Assembly: GCA_039000515.1 (NCBI GenBank)
Contig: JBCFYV010000001.1
Span: 66,746,789 to 66,810,788, forward strand
Source of the DNA: Timema cristinae
Taxonomy: Eukaryota > Arthropoda > Insecta > Phasmatodea > Timematidae
DNA length: 64,000 bases
Reading direction: 5' to 3'
Made by a program: the position numbers and the translations under genes. The notes beneath the pieces are model-generated. The model was not told the origin of the DNA. It searched no databases and saw only the letters and a program-made list of their open reading frames with translations. Below are positions 24,875 through 37,400 of this stretch, piece by piece. How positions within the stretch are numbered: position 1 is the stretch's first letter; every line of letters begins with the position of its first letter.

Positions 24875-25142
24875 TATTTATTATTATTATTATTATTATT
24901 TAGCACCGCGTCTTACTACCTGTTAGGCTTATACGCTTAAGTACTAATTACGCTAATGGATTAGGAATTGGGAAGGTTGAATTAAAGGAAGTGAACCCGC
25001 ATTTGCGTGGAGGGAGAGTGGAAAACCATTTAGGAAAAACCACCCCAGTTCACCCGACCGAGATTCGAACCTCGATCTCCCCGTCCTCAGCAGTCGGGCT
25101 CAACACGACAAGCGCGTTAGCCAACTACGCCACCGAGGCGGG
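24875..25142 (-). mobile_element. Full-length tRNA-derived SINE
   Basis: Read on the minus strand, this begins with a tRNA-like head. CCTCGGTGGCGTAGTTGGCT then AACGCGC is the A box (25138-25112) and GAGGTTCGAATCTCGGTCGG the B box (25075-25056). The body contains GTGAACTGGGGTGGTTTTTC and the CTCTCCCTCCACGCAAATGC block. The 3' part has TAGTAAGACGCGGTGCTAAA and ends in a (TAA)n tail (24912-24875). Head, body and tail are all present, so it is the best SINE reference in the window. No clear target-site duplication was seen, as the flanks are A+T-rich. Confidence 0.85.
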
Positions 25143-25479
25143 TTTCACTTTATTATATTATATATATATTAAAATATACTACATTTCATATTTGTTGATG
25201 ATACACAATAGCAAATTTTGTGTATGAGGGTAATAAAATATAATATAAATATATTATATAGTGTTTTTGATATTGTTACAGTATGTTACACATATTATGC
25301 TAAACACATGAATATAATGATTTTAGTCACATTATAATTCTTGTTACTTACAATATAACAATATTGTTTTTTGACAATCTCCCTGGTTTTCACAAATTGC
25401 CTAGGGTAAAGTAGCTTGGTCCTAAAGTAGTTCCACCAATGACTTTCTTTTTTTTGGCCATGGAAGAATCATATTTTTA
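25143..25479. other. A+T-rich spacer in intron
   Basis: ATAT-rich sequence with no recognised element. Confidence 0.45.
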
Positions 25480-26345
25480 ATTTTAGACAGCTCCCTACAG
25501 TTTCATGCTTGATAAGCATAAAGCAGAGCTTTGTTGATAAAGAACAATTTTGATGATCTATTAAACGAGATTTTATGATAAATAGTTTTTTTGACATTCG
25601 TTTATTGTTGGATGTGATGAGGTTTTGCCATAAAGAAGTACAACAAACATCTGTAATGTATTCTTTCCTGTATCTATGTTTACTGGAGTCTTTAACAAAG
25701 CTTGACACATAAGTATGAATTGTGGTAAACTGTTTGTTTCCCAAGTTGATTTATTCCCATATGTTGTCAGCACCTGCAAACACACATGAAAATGACAATG
25801 CTTTTGGCTTTCTTCCCACAAAAAAAAGTGGGCAGGAATATACTGGAATGTTTTGCCTGTCCCAAAAGCTCTTAATAGTTTTTCCAGTTGCATTTCTTCA
25901 TAAAATGCTAGTGCTTGTGTAACAACATCTGTGTCATGATAATTACACTTGTGTATTCTTGTTTGGATCCATCAGGCTGTCAGTATGGTTGGAGATCTGA
26001 GTGTTGACATGATGTCACCTCCAATTGTGGCAATCACCTCCTCTCTTCCTGCTGATCTGCTCACTGAGGACCTCTGATGTGATAATAACACTTTCCAGTT
26101 ATTAGTAATTGGAGTGTTTGCAGGCACTTGGAGTTGTATTCCTGATCTACAAGTAATCCTTGTTTTGGACTTAGGCCTGCCTATCTTATTGATATTCGTT
26201 GAACACAACGTCCATTCTCGAAGAAGTATTCTGGCAAACTTCTCACCATAGTCTTGCAAGATCTTAGCTTCTCCAAGATTTATTATGTGGACCATTGCTA
26301 GTCCATCAATAACCACAGCAGACACTTGAGACTTTTCCTCATCGC
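25480..26345 (-). pseudogene. Degraded Academ-like transposon protein fragment
   Basis: Minus-strand pieces in two or more frames follow the same protein family as the large element at 33.8-39.5 kb. SQVSAVVIDGLAMVHII and YGEKFARILL (26330-26240) correspond to the start of the nuclease-like part. WKVLLSHQRSSV and EEVIATIGGD (about 26095-26010) follow. LLRAFGTGKTFQYIPAH (about 25878-25828) is the block after the D-T-D motif, and FVVLLYGKTS lies near 25640. The conserved D-T-D-V-V segment is deleted or unreadable (only HDTDVV near 25935). No terminal repeats were found. It is a dead copy, more decayed than the one at 35 kb. The Academ name rests on remembered features of that superfamily. Confidence 0.68.
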
Positions 26346-27040
26346 ATCGTTCATAGAGTTTATTAAAACACTAAGAAAAACCTCAAATCAGACCACCTTC
26401 AGTTTCCCATTGCATTAAGCATAGTTATGGTGGGAAGATCTGATTCTCATGCATAAAGAATGTTTCCGTGTTTGAGCCTCTGATCTGACATCCAATCTAG
26501 AATTTCACAAGAGACTTACATCACTCTTTGCCGGTTTCAAAACCACTTCAGTCTTTTTATATATATCATTAATTTAATCAGAACCCATCTAGCTATTGAA
26601 TATAGATACTGTAGCGTTTATAAAAAGCTACAAGTACAAGATTAAAACTATAAAACTGGACACTATAGTTTCAAGTGATATCCTAACACACCAACAATAG
26701 TAATGGATAAAGTCCCCAAGGCCCCATTCATCTGAGTGTATGTCCCTAGCTGGCCTCCCCCATGGACACAACTGGTCACCGCGAACATGTTTCTGGCTTG
26801 AGAAGGTTGTGTGAGCAAATAAGACTATTCTGGAATCTCCCCGACACTGCTCGCCGCATACTCCTCGTCCACTTACCCCTTCTCTCTCTCTCTCTCCTTT
26901 GTTTCTGTGTTTTCTCTTGTATGTATAACCCCTCCTTCCCTCCACTCTGAGCAACTAAGATCAAATAAATACTGGTAGGAGAACGGCGATAAAGAACTCT
27001 TGACAGAACAGCAATCTGGGACACATCTGCGTGTTCTAAA
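26346..27040. other. Intron without recognised elements
   Basis: A (TC)n run lies at about 26880-26898. The purine/pyrimidine bias there explains the overlapping chance open frames on both strands. Confidence 0.4.
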
Positions 27041-28030
27041 TAATGTAAGCTCTAAATTAGCTTTTAGCCTTTATATGTCTAAATTTATTTTTGGCTTAGA
27101 TATCATATTTTATATTAAGACTTCAAATTATGAAGTTCATTAACTTTGGAAAAACCTTTAATATCCCTAATCCCTTTTAACTTGCAAAATATTTAATATG
27201 CTCTTTGAATCTGGAAGACATTATACTTTTATAAGTCCATCTTTCTTTTATATATTATGTAATGTTTTGATAATATATTTGTAATTTAAAGTCCTTTTGA
27301 CTTATGCAATATTTAATATTTTCCAATCATGAATCCCTTTAGACTTTGGAACTTTGCGAGATGTTTGACTGTTGGAGTCCTTTTGACTTGTAATATAATT
27401 ATTATGTGTAATGTTCACTAGTGGGTAATTTGTAAAAAAAAGCCTTGTTGGCGTGGGAGATTTATGATACACAAATCGTGGGCTTGTTAAAAAATGAGAA
27501 GTAGGTTATATGATTGTGACGTTTATCTTTAAAGTCCTTAGACTTATGTAATATGTAAAATGTGTAAACTTTAGAGTCCATCAAACTTAAGACGTTTATC
27601 TTTAAAGTTCTTAGACTTGTGAATCATTTAATATCGTCAAATGTTGATATCCTTCAGATTGTGGATATATTTTAAAGGTTTAATGGTGGGAGTCCCCTTT
27701 GCCTCGTATAATACTGAATTGGTTAAAATTGCTAAGTCCCTTTTTGACTTGGGCAATGTTTTTGAGATACATGTATTTAGCGCTTGAAGCCTTGTAGATT
27801 TGTATATATTGGATTCTTTAAAATGTTCAAAGTCCTTGTGACTCTAAAAATATTTATTAAGTTTAGGTCCATACTTGTCTTGAGCATGAGAAAATATGCA
27901 ATTAAATATTCTAAATTTTGTTAATTCCTGGAACTTACATTTTGACATATGCGAAACTAATAATGTTGAATATAATCAAAATCCTTCTGTATAATATCTC
28001 TAAGAGTCCTTTTATATAATTATTTATATA
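27041..28030. repeat. Decayed tandem repeat, AGTCCTTTTGACTT core
   Basis: Variants of AAAGTCCTTTTGACTTATGC then AATATTTAATATT recur roughly every 60-75 bp (for example 27160-27190, 27290-27315, 27380-27400, 27530-27550, 27600-27620, 27735-27755, 27825-27845). Spacing and sequence are loose, so this is an old array. The same core appears inverted at 28860-29260. Confidence 0.6.
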
Positions 28031-28859
28031 TTATCTAATTATAATAATTCATGACTTACCTTTGCATCAATTTATCTTTTAGTACCATATTAAGGTGAAT
28101 TTATAATGGGGCTACAAGGGAATTATTTTAACCAGAGAGATAAATTAATTAGAATAACAATAATAGATTTATTATAACAGAAAAATAAAAGATATGTTGA
28201 TTACAATAGATATACAAAAACATAAGATAGAAGTTCCAAGTTAATACTGTCTTGTTGGACATGGGCAAGATCAAATGCAGTAGGCTTGAAGAGCAATGTT
28301 CAATAACAAAACAGCTGGACTGACCCAGGCTACGGTCAGGTGATTCTAAAAGAAAAACAGTGAGGTAATTATAAACAAACGTTAACTGGAAATCATATAC
28401 ATATAGTATTATTAACACATTTATAATTTAAACTAGCTTGCTTGATTGGGACTTAAGAAAACTCTTTAAGAGACATAGTATAATGAATAGCAATAGAAAG
28501 GTTAGTTGATTACATTGGTAGATGGCTAACATACAAGTGTCTACACACAATAGTACTATGGCCGGTCCTTTCTCTATTGGTACTGTCAGAGCATTCAATG
28601 TACATGTATTTACTGCCCCACTCCTGGGGCACAACACTAATATAATTCATACAATACTAATACTCAGTCAATAGGTGCCAAAAAACGGGCAAAGAGAAAA
28701 AAAGGTATTATCTGCGCGGACCCCATATAGAAACAAGTGGAGTTTCGTGCTTTACGCACCCAAGCTAATACCACACGCGAAGAGTGGCAACAATAGTAAT
28801 TGAATACATTGAATACATTAACCCAACAAGGTCCTAGAAAAAGGATAGACAACCTGGTT
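28031..28859. other. Spacer between two repeat tracts
   Basis: No recognised coding or repeat structure. It lies between the forward and the inverted AGTCC-GACT tracts and may be the inside of one old element; that is inference. Confidence 0.35.
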
Positions 28860-29260
28860 GTAGCCATAAAAACAAGTGTGAAGCCTTAAGGACTAAAAAG
28901 AGAAATATAGTGCTCGTTGAGAATAGCAACCATTTGGACTAAGTCCTCATTACATCTGTAGCTCAAGGCTCTATATAGAAACTATATCATATGGATATAG
29001 GAAAAACACGGCTTCTTGGACCAATATAACCAGTCTGAGGACTTGAGCAACACTAGAGTTGCTGTGACAACATCAACAGAGCTGTAATAATACAAAATAA
29101 AAATCTAGTCATTCTGACTGAAACAAATCAAAATAAACATAATAGACTGTACTAAGTCTAAAGGACACAATTCTGATAAACAAAAAGTCAGAAGGACTTA
29201 ATAAACATTTTCTAGTCTTTAAACTAGACCCATAAGTCAGATGGACTTATTAATGTTGCC
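28860..29260. repeat. Inverted copy of the AGTCC-GACT repeat
   Basis: AGTCAGAAGGACTTAATAAA (29186-29205), AGTCTAAAGGACACAA and AGTCAGATGGACTTATTAAT (29236-29255) are reverse-complement versions of the AAGTCCTTTTGACT core at 27-28 kb. The two tracts face each other across about 830 bp. Confidence 0.5.
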
Positions 29261-29689
29261 TCTATACTTAGAAAATCAGAGAGGATTCTCCTTGGTGGCG
29301 CGGAGGTGAAAACCATGCCCAATACTCCATGGCCACCGGTTCCTTCGTAGAGTAAGCTAGCAGAGGTTCCTTCTTCGACGATACGATGTGATAAAATACC
29401 ATGACGTGAATCGAGAGTCACTTATTTTATACCCTTTCTCTGACTAGAACGGAACAAAAAAGAAAGAAATAGAAAAAGTCGTAAAACACAGGTGGTAATA
29501 GGAGGGACTGGAGCTTGAGGGGTGAGGTAAAGGAGAGGTTCGAAGAATTGCCACCACAACAGTGGCGCTCGAGGGTTGTGGAGCGAGCCTAACTTAGTTG
29601 AGTTATTTTTCATGTCAGATGTTGTAGCGAGCGGATGTGTTTGGAAACACCCTGTCGCCATACTTGTTGAATATTTTCCCAGAAGGCAT
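29261..29689. other. Intron, nothing recognised
   Basis: Moderately G+C-richer than its surroundings, with a chance minus-strand frame (29422-29877) that carries no known motif. Confidence 0.35.
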
Positions 29690-29990
29690 GTTGGCGTTAT
29701 CCGATCCCATCCAGTCACGGTGAGTAAGTCTTGAAGCATATTATTCCTGAATGTATTAGCTTTATTATCTTCTTTGGATTCCACTATTGTAAGTTTAGTA
29801 TTTTTATGCAGATTTGTATTATTAAAATGACTTGTAGTATTTTCTATTGGAAGCACTTTGATCATATCCGAGTCCATCCAGTCGCTAAAAGTAGGTTTTG
29901 AAGGATATTATTATTAAATATCTCAAATCTAATTCTCTTCTTTGGATTTTGCCAATATAATTATTATAATTTCGTATTTTTACTTAGCCT
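29690..29990. repeat. Two-copy direct repeat, about 165 bp
   Basis: ATCCGATCCCATCCAGTCAC, then TTGAAGCATATTATT and TATCTTCTTTGGATTCC (29699-29780), is repeated as ATCCGAGTCCATCCAGTCGC, then TTGAAGGATATTATT and TTCTCTTCTTTGGATTTTGC (29865-29950). The copies differ by substitutions and small gaps. Confidence 0.65.
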
Positions 29991-30955
29991 AATTGTGTAG
30001 GTGTCAACGTTACATGATTGACACACTACACCTTTTGTTTATAAATAAACATTGCATTTAACTAACTTCTGATGTTTCTCTCCACTTATTAACTAAGTTT
30101 TAAGTTTACTGAATAGGAAATATCCTTGATTTCTGGTCTGTTGGTTCGCTTTTTGCCTGGCACGATAATTGCTGAGTGGGTTTTGAGGAAACAGAAGCAA
30201 ATATATTAGAGTATGATATATTTCTTTTATTGTCCTATCGGCTTACTCTGCTTTTATTCATTTTCTTTAATACTCTTAATAGTTGTATGCCCACTTTTGT
30301 CCAGGAGAACTAAGGAAGGTCTTACAATACCTTTTGTTATATTTCCATACTGGTTGGCTATTAAATTATCACAACTTGACACACTTTTAAAGATCATTTA
30401 TTTCTCCCAACTGAACTATCTGACTCCACACCTAGTCCACATACGACTCAACTTGGTGGGATGATTTAACATATTGTCATCATTGCCAACATTACTTTAT
30501 TTAAAGTACCATACAATGCTACACTTATATAATAATATATTATTACTAGGGACATGCCAAATTTGCACTTGTGATAAAACAAATTTTTACATTACTTTTA
30601 TCGTTTTCACATGAATAACATGAATTTAAGCTTTTTTTCTAAATAAACCCAATTGTCTTGTTATTTGGAAAATATCACATCATGCAATATAATTTTCAGT
30701 GCGGTAAAACTGGTGATAGCACTATACCAGGGCTGCCGTTTATATGAATAGTATCTGTTTTTACTTATTTTATAGATTTAAAATGGATCACAGGAAAAAT
30801 GAATGTTTTTAGGACATTTAAGCTTTTTTTATTTGAGGTTATCATTAAAAATCACAATTTCTTCTTTTACACATTACATTACCTAAATTTCAATAGATCG
30901 TTTCTTTGTTTACAGCTTTTAAAAGATTTCACTCTAGGTCCAAGCAAGGACATTA

Positions 30956-30988
<33 letters not shown>

Positions 30989-32611
30989 TATATATATTTA
31001 TAATATTATAATGTATGTGTGTGTGTGTGTGTTCTGTCTGCATGTGTGTTATGCGCCTTGTTGCAGGCGGTCATGTTTGGTCTGCTATGACACATGTAAT
31101 ATGAACGAAAAATTTAAATAGTTTAATCCTAGTTTTTTTTATGACTATTCATTTGACTGTATTTGTGTAAATAATAACATCGCTTTCAATTTATAATATC
31201 ATCGCTTTTTGAAAATAATATTACCACGTTTCCACTAAAAATAACCCCACCTTTTGCATGTTTCTAATTATTACTTATAATAAAAAACACCTTTCTTGTA
31301 TCGGGGACACAGGACAGGGATAATGTTTAAAAATCTAGTATATCAAAACAATTTAAGAAAAGTGGTTTTATAGTTTTTCATTTCAAAACAACCCAAAAAA
31401 TAGTTATTCCCAGCTGGTACAGTAAGCTCTTGCCAGGGTTTTATACACAAAAGATTTCTAAAACACAGAATTTCCAAATGTAATTTTTATTTCAAACATG
31501 ATTTTCTAAAATGCGCATTTCAAAAGGTTTAGCTAATAATCAATTTTTTGGCCACCATTTTGAATCAAGATGGCACACAGTTGGACCCTACCTCAAACAT
31601 GTACTAGTATTTATGAGCCAGATTTCATCCTTTTATCCAGAGCTACACAATTGTAGGAAAATTTATGAGCTATCTGAAACAAAGCTAATCTTATCTCTGA
31701 TTGGCTCAACATTACTGATGGGAAAGTCTTTTACTGCTTGAAATTGACAATTTTTAGTACAATAGGCTTATTGTGATCACAGATAAGATTATCAATTGGT
31801 TACTGTTATCAGTTTCTTGTAGACTCGACCATTTGTATGCCTAAACATATGAAGTTCTTCATATTTTGTAATCAACGCTTCAGTTATTGTTATCATTTTT
31901 TGGTAATTTAGGGCCACCAACATAAACATTTATAAACGTTAGAATTAGAAAACCTGTTTAATATCTGTTAGTGTTTAATGTTTTCTTATTACTGTGTGTA
32001 GTGTCTCCATATACGCATAAAACATCTTTTTCTTTTAAAGAAATGACATAAATAGTCAGATGACTCCCACTATAAGACATAGTTATATTCTCGTTTAAAA
32101 GGGACTCAAAGGTCTCGAGTTTCATAAGTAATGGACGTAATATCACCAATATCTCCCCATTTTAAATTACTTCAATTAACAACAATATAAACAATACTTA
32201 GCAAAGTAGTAAATATATGTATATTAATTTGCCCTGTCTAATGGACATCATAGTATTAACATAATAAAAATAGCACCAAATGAATATATTTAAATTTAAT
32301 TTCTTAAATTTTTGTCAAACCTACATGACTTCATAATATCAATGATTTGAACAAGTGAATACATTTTAAATTTAAATGTCTTAGATGTTCCCAAAACCAG
32401 ACAATTGTATTATAGAATCTAAGCTCAAAAATAATAATAAAAAGAATTATTCACCAAAAGGTTTTGAAGTAAAATCCATGATAAATAGCGAAAAGAAATT
32501 TTGCATTATAATGTCTGAAAAATTATTTTGAAGCTTACATTTTATATTTAACACCTAGATGTGTCCCGATGGTTATCCCGCCTAAAGTGGCTTGACTACT
32601 GGCAGTATTTA
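29991..32611. other. Intron, A+T-rich with microsatellites
   Basis: There is no recognised gene. An (AT)n run at about 30955-31010 is followed by (TG)n at about 31014-31032. Around 31540-31620 the text (TTTTTGGCCACCATTTTGAA) looks repeat-derived, but I could not place it. Confidence 0.4.
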
Positions 32612-32620
32612 TTTGCTAAT

Positions 32621-32833
32621 TTACCAAACCCTTCCTTCACCTCTGACAAGACATCTTGTGAATGTGGGGAATGCCAGGCCTCCACCGTGGTTCGGATTCC
32701 ACGTTAAACTGTAGGTCCTTCATTTCATCTCACAATCACCCTACCATTACACATTAGCGTAAGTGCGTATAACCCGGACGGGTAGTAAGACGCGGTGCTA
32801 ATAATAATATAATAATAATAATAATAATAATAT
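32621..32833 (+). mobile_element. SINE copy, 5'-truncated, with target duplication
   Basis: This runs from TTACCAAACCCTTCCTTCAC through AATGCCAGGCCTCCACCGTG, GGTAGTAAGACGCGGTGCTA and a (TAA)n tail. It matches the reverse complement of the SINE at 54.65-54.93 kb but lacks the tRNA-like head. TTTGCTAAT occurs directly before it (32612-32620) and after the tail (32834-32842), a 9-bp target-site duplication. The clear duplication suggests that it is fairly young. Confidence 0.88.
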
Positions 32834-32842
32834 TTTGCTAAT

Positions 32843-33265
32843 CTGTGGCTCAAAAAAGGGGGGGGGGGATTGTAGGGGTCACACATAAGAGATGGATAGA
32901 CAACAAACGAGAGGGAAGGGAGGATAGTAGTGTATGGGAAACATGTGATGAGCAGCATCTGGACTATTCCAGAACAGTTATTTTTATGGCTCGCACAACA
33001 TTTTAACGTTGTAGATGTCACACATTTTTCTTCCCAGCATCCTCGGTGAATATCTGAAGTTGATGTGCCTCTTGGCCTCGCGCCTCCAGTTTAATCAACA
33101 AGTGGGATGGTCAGTCGTTACTGGGGGAGAAGGAGAGCTCGGGACATACACAGAAGAAAATGGGGCTTTCAATATCACTTTTGTAGTTGTGTTGGGATAC
33201 AACTTGAACCAATATAGTGTCCAGCATTTTCTTGATTTAGAATGTTGTAGCTTTTATAAATGCTA
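32843..33265. other. Flank of pogo element
   Basis: A poly-G run lies at 32856-32867. No terminal repeat of the pogo element was found; the coding part starts about 33266. Confidence 0.35.
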
Positions 33266-33790
33266 CAAAATCGACATCTGGCTTAGTAATGTTCAACAAC
33301 AAAATGCTCACGTTAATGGCCTGTTAATGTGACAGAAAACTGAAGAGTTGGCTAATAAAATGGGAAAGCAAGATTTCCAAGCTATTGATGTTTGGTTCCA
33401 GCATTGGAAAAATCGGGAAAACATCTCATACAAATGCGTACATAGTGAACAAAAAGACGCAGCTGCTTGCAAAGCACAAAATTGGGTTCAAAATGAATGG
33501 CCAAACATTTGTTTAGGATTCTTGCCATGTGACATCTACAACGCGGATGAAACTGGCTTTTAGCCTCTATTATCACGCTCTGCCAAAGCACACATACTTG
33601 TTTAAAAATGATAATGCTAAGAATATAAGACATCAAACAAATGACTAATGACTAACCGTTTTATGCTGCAAAAGCATGGCCAGAGAAAAAGATCTTGTCG
33701 CAATAGAAAAAAAAAATCGCAATGTTTCAAAAGAGTTAAAAAAAAAATTGCCTGTAGATTATTTTGCGAACAGTATGCCTGGATAGTACG
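33266..33790 (+). pseudogene. pogo/Tigger transposase, left part
   Basis: This reads IWLSNVQQQNAHVNGLLM (33275-33329), then after a stop EELANKMGKQDFQAIDVWFQ and HWKNRENISYK, which are the CENP-B-type DNA-binding half. DIYNADETGF (33532-33560) holds the first catalytic aspartate. After another stop, FKNDNAKNIRHQT and, in a further frame, KKLPVDYFANSM (about 33738-33772) follow in the family order. In Tigger proteins the next block is AWMTS-LF-EWL, and here it resumes only at about 39540, so a large element has split the gene. Stops and frameshifts show that the host copy is dead. Confidence 0.9.
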
Positions 33791-34005
33791 TCTGGTACAT
33801 AGCAAATAAAGCCAAAAAGCTGCACTTTTTGATTGGAATATGCCACTTTCTGTAGTCATATGTAATGGGAAAAGAGGCCTTTTCAGATAGGGAGCCACTT
33901 GAAAATCCGTGCAGGACACCAAAATGGCGGCCATTTATAGCCGCCATTTTAGTGTTCTTAATTCCATGGTATCTCAGCTTCTAATATTCTGATTTAAATT
34001 TTTTA
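33791..34005 (+). repeat. Left terminal inverted repeat
   Basis: This aligns over about 200 bp, with scattered changes, to the reverse complement of 39325-39528. Shared blocks include GTACGTCTGGTACATA, GGAATATGCCACTTTCTGT, CTTTTCAGATAGGGAGCCAC and TATCTCAGCT. A smaller inverted pair (AAAATGGCGGCCATTTATAG / CCGCCATTTTAGT, 33921-33953) lies within it and can form a hairpin. Confidence 0.88.
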
Positions 34006-34489
34006 TTTTTTTTTGTTTGAAAGCTCTTGCAAGGAAGAAACTAATTGGTTATTGTATATTTATCTCTAAGCTTTAATAGGTGATACAAAAAGAAAGAGCA
34101 TTATTTTTTCTTTCCATTGATACCAAGAAAATCTGTTTTAATAAACTCCTTCTTGAGAAATTACTGGTCAAATGAAACTAGACTTTGGTTTTTAATATTT
34201 CGTTTACTTTACTATTACAATAAGATAGTAACATAATGTTTACAAAATGTTTGTATAATAGGAATGCTCCTGCAAATTAACTTCTTCTTAGCAGCTTAAA
34301 CGTCTCTAAATCAAGTTATCCTCTACCTCATCTTCCGAATCAAATCAGGAACAAAGTAATTATTTTCATATAAACTCTTAAAAAGTTAATAAGTAAAGAA
34401 AAGTATTTTTGACGCCTGGTATTTGAAAAAGAGTCTACATACAGAAGACGCTGGATGCAAAAATAAATATAATGATCTTGAAAGTGATG

Positions 34490-37400
34490 GAATTATTGAA
34501 ATTTAGAAATTCTTAACTAAGAACATGGCTTTTATTGCCGCATTTTTGACCTCCAGTGTAGTTCGTGCAAAGCAGCGTGCATGGAACCTTAGCCTTTGAA
34601 CAGGAGCATTGTGTACGACATTCAGAGCAACTGCACTTAACCAATTCTCTACAAGCTGCCCAAATAGAGGGCAGAGAAGACTAGACCGACACCCACTCCC
34701 CTGCAGCTCTGGTCCATCCTAATCCTTCTGGTCCTGGAACGTTGTCTATCACTGAGCAGGCACAACCCCAGACTTGTCCTGGCTGGTATGCTGAATGGAG
34801 ACAATGCTGCCTTAATGCCTCTTTATTTTGGGGACAAGCTTGATAGACTGCGACTTTTTGAAGTAAAGATAAGCTTTCTAACATGATTGACTGAGAAGTC
34901 TTCTCCATCTTTTAGTAAAGTAAAACAGTAAACTTCTCCAGAACTTGAAATGTCTCGTCAGAAATAGACTCTTTTGGTAGTGATATAGCTTGGAAGGCTT
35001 CCGTAGCTTCGGGAAAATTTGATTTCCAGACTTTCCAGCAGTCTTTTCCCTTTCATGGCAAATGATGAAGTTACATCTGATCCTGTAAATGCATGGAATC
35101 CTCTCAAGGCAGTAGCTTTATCTTCACTATACTTTAAACATGGCATTAATGCTCATATACCTCTGAGACCTCCCAACTCCAAAGAGAATCCACATCTTCT
35201 GAAGACCAGTAACTTTGAGAATGGGGGGAAAAGAGATTGCCAGAACAACTACATCAGTATCTACTGTGCAAATAAGGATATTTTTTGCCCCATGCTCAAC
35301 ACTATCTTTAGCATGTAGGGAAATTCTGCTATCTGCTTCTTCCTTTTGTCTGTATTTGACTCTATCAATCAAAGTTTTTCCCAATTGAGATGAACGAATG
35401 ATTCCATCAATCTCAGTAATGATGTGAACCCAATCAAACTTCAAAAGTGAATGCTCTCCAAGTATCTTGAAAAGTTCAGTCTTCTACGCAGCAAGAAGTT
35501 ATTCCAATTGTGTAAAAATTTCCTTGTGATACTGCGACAACAAAGCCTCTCTTCTCTCAAAAATTTCTTCAGGCAAGTTTTTGAGTAAGTATCCCAAGAA
35601 ATGTGTATTCTTTTTGCATGAAACCTCTCAGAATCATACAAAATTCTGTGTTTGAATCTGTATCACAGTATTCTCCAAATGTCCGTGATGTTTTGGGTGG
35701 AAGAGCATGTACTAGTGCAGCTCCATCATAAATTATTGTGTCGCAGAATCCTTCAAACTGTACCGGATCATTGGTTTCTTCCAGGATTTTAAGTAGCTGC
35801 GATTTCTGACCTGATCGTAGAACACCATTTGAGGAAAGAGAGGTGGGGCGCTGGTGTTTTCATGTTCAAAACACTTGTTCAGATCTAATTCTCTGATTTG
35901 ACTTACAATGAAAGCCCTAGAGAAAAGCTCAACATCATTTCTCAAGTCAGAAATCATCGGGGGAAGATTTTTTATTCTTTTTTGCAAATCCAAAGAACTT
36001 GGTCCCATTTTTCTGCAATGGAGCAAACACACTCACTTTTGCTTCCTTACTCAAACATTCTTTCACATAGTTTCTGTACAGTTGTAACTCTTTTTCTTCA
36101 ACACCTAATAGAGCTTTAACTCGCTCTGTATCCATTATAACACACCACACCACAAGATCACAGGAGTTTAGCTGAAAAGGATTTCTGAATTCAAGAAAGC
36201 TTCCTTTTAATGCATGTTTTTGGTCTTGAAACTTGTTCTGGTAAGCAGTATATTGTTCATGGTGAACAATCCTCTCAGTGCTGTTTGTTTTGCTCGTTGA
36301 CTCAAACTCATCCAGAATGCTGACTAATTGTGGCCCAGCCGGCATCCACCTTCTTAACATGGCTGGATCTTACAACAGACCAACAGCACCACCATTTCCC
36401 TTTATGACAGCATTGTTTTGTTCATGATCCTGATCCACAGCGAGTGCAGAAAAGGGATTTTTTGTTTTGTGGATAACAAACTGGCCGTTGCTAAAGTACT
36501 CATGTACACTGGGTGCTGTGTCTTTTAGTTCTTGTAAGTCTTATGTGGATTGGCAACCAACGAGCATAGTGGAGATGATCCATCAGGAAAAACCAAGGTG
36601 CTAGTTTCTTCAATATTTGGGTGAACAGTTCATAGTTACCATCCCTGATCGACCGAACAAAAGATAAGACAAGTATCTCCAAGTTTAACACTAAAAACTA
36701 GAATCGAAATGTTGGAGAGTTTGAACGTTTTTCTTCAATCCATTCTTCAAATGATACTTTTGGGTCTTCTAGTGTAAATGCATCTTTGAGCAGACTGTAT
36801 AAAACAGCAGCAGTAGTCTGATGAATTGCCCTTGCTTTTGTTACATGAGTAACTTTAAGACACGCCTCTGCTTCCACCTCTGTCTTGATTCCAAAATTTG
36901 CCACCGAACTAGTACAGTCACTACCCTCAAGAATCTGGCCAAGCACCTTCAGAAAGGCTTGCTCAATATGAAACGCTGCAAACATGGCTACAAATTTGGA
37001 TTCACCATAAAATTCAGGCCAGTTCCACTAGATGGATTTAGTAAAGGCAAATAGAGGTTGATCCACACATATGACAGGAATTTGTCTTGGATTTAAAAAG
37101 TTGTAATTTTTCTTATTTGATCCATTCCGTGCTTCAGCATTGACGGCAAAGAAGAACTTTCATTGAATAGAGGTAAAAGAGAGTTACGTGTTAATTCAAA
37201 TGATGAAGAGCCTACCTTTGAAGCATAGAACGCTGCCCAGGAAAGATCTAAGGACCCATCTTTTCTGTCGCTAAGAATATGGTCTAGCCATTCCTGTTCC
37301 GTTTTCCACTTGGATCCAAATTTAGAAGTTGACATCAGAGAACAGGGGATCTCGCTTGCTATTGGCACAGGAGGTTGCTTGGAAGGCAGTGTTACATTCT

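Noticed and set aside
25050..25142. Working tRNA gene on the minus strand
   Set aside because: A and B boxes are present but no full cloverleaf closes, and the sequence continues into a SINE body and tail.
26628..27024. Arg/Glu-rich minus-strand frames
   Set aside because: Caused by the (TC)n run and its purine-rich complement; overlapping frames on both strands show no preference.
33617..33947. Minus-strand frames over the pogo and TIR region
   Set aside because: Shadows of the + strand pogo pieces and of the terminal inverted repeat.
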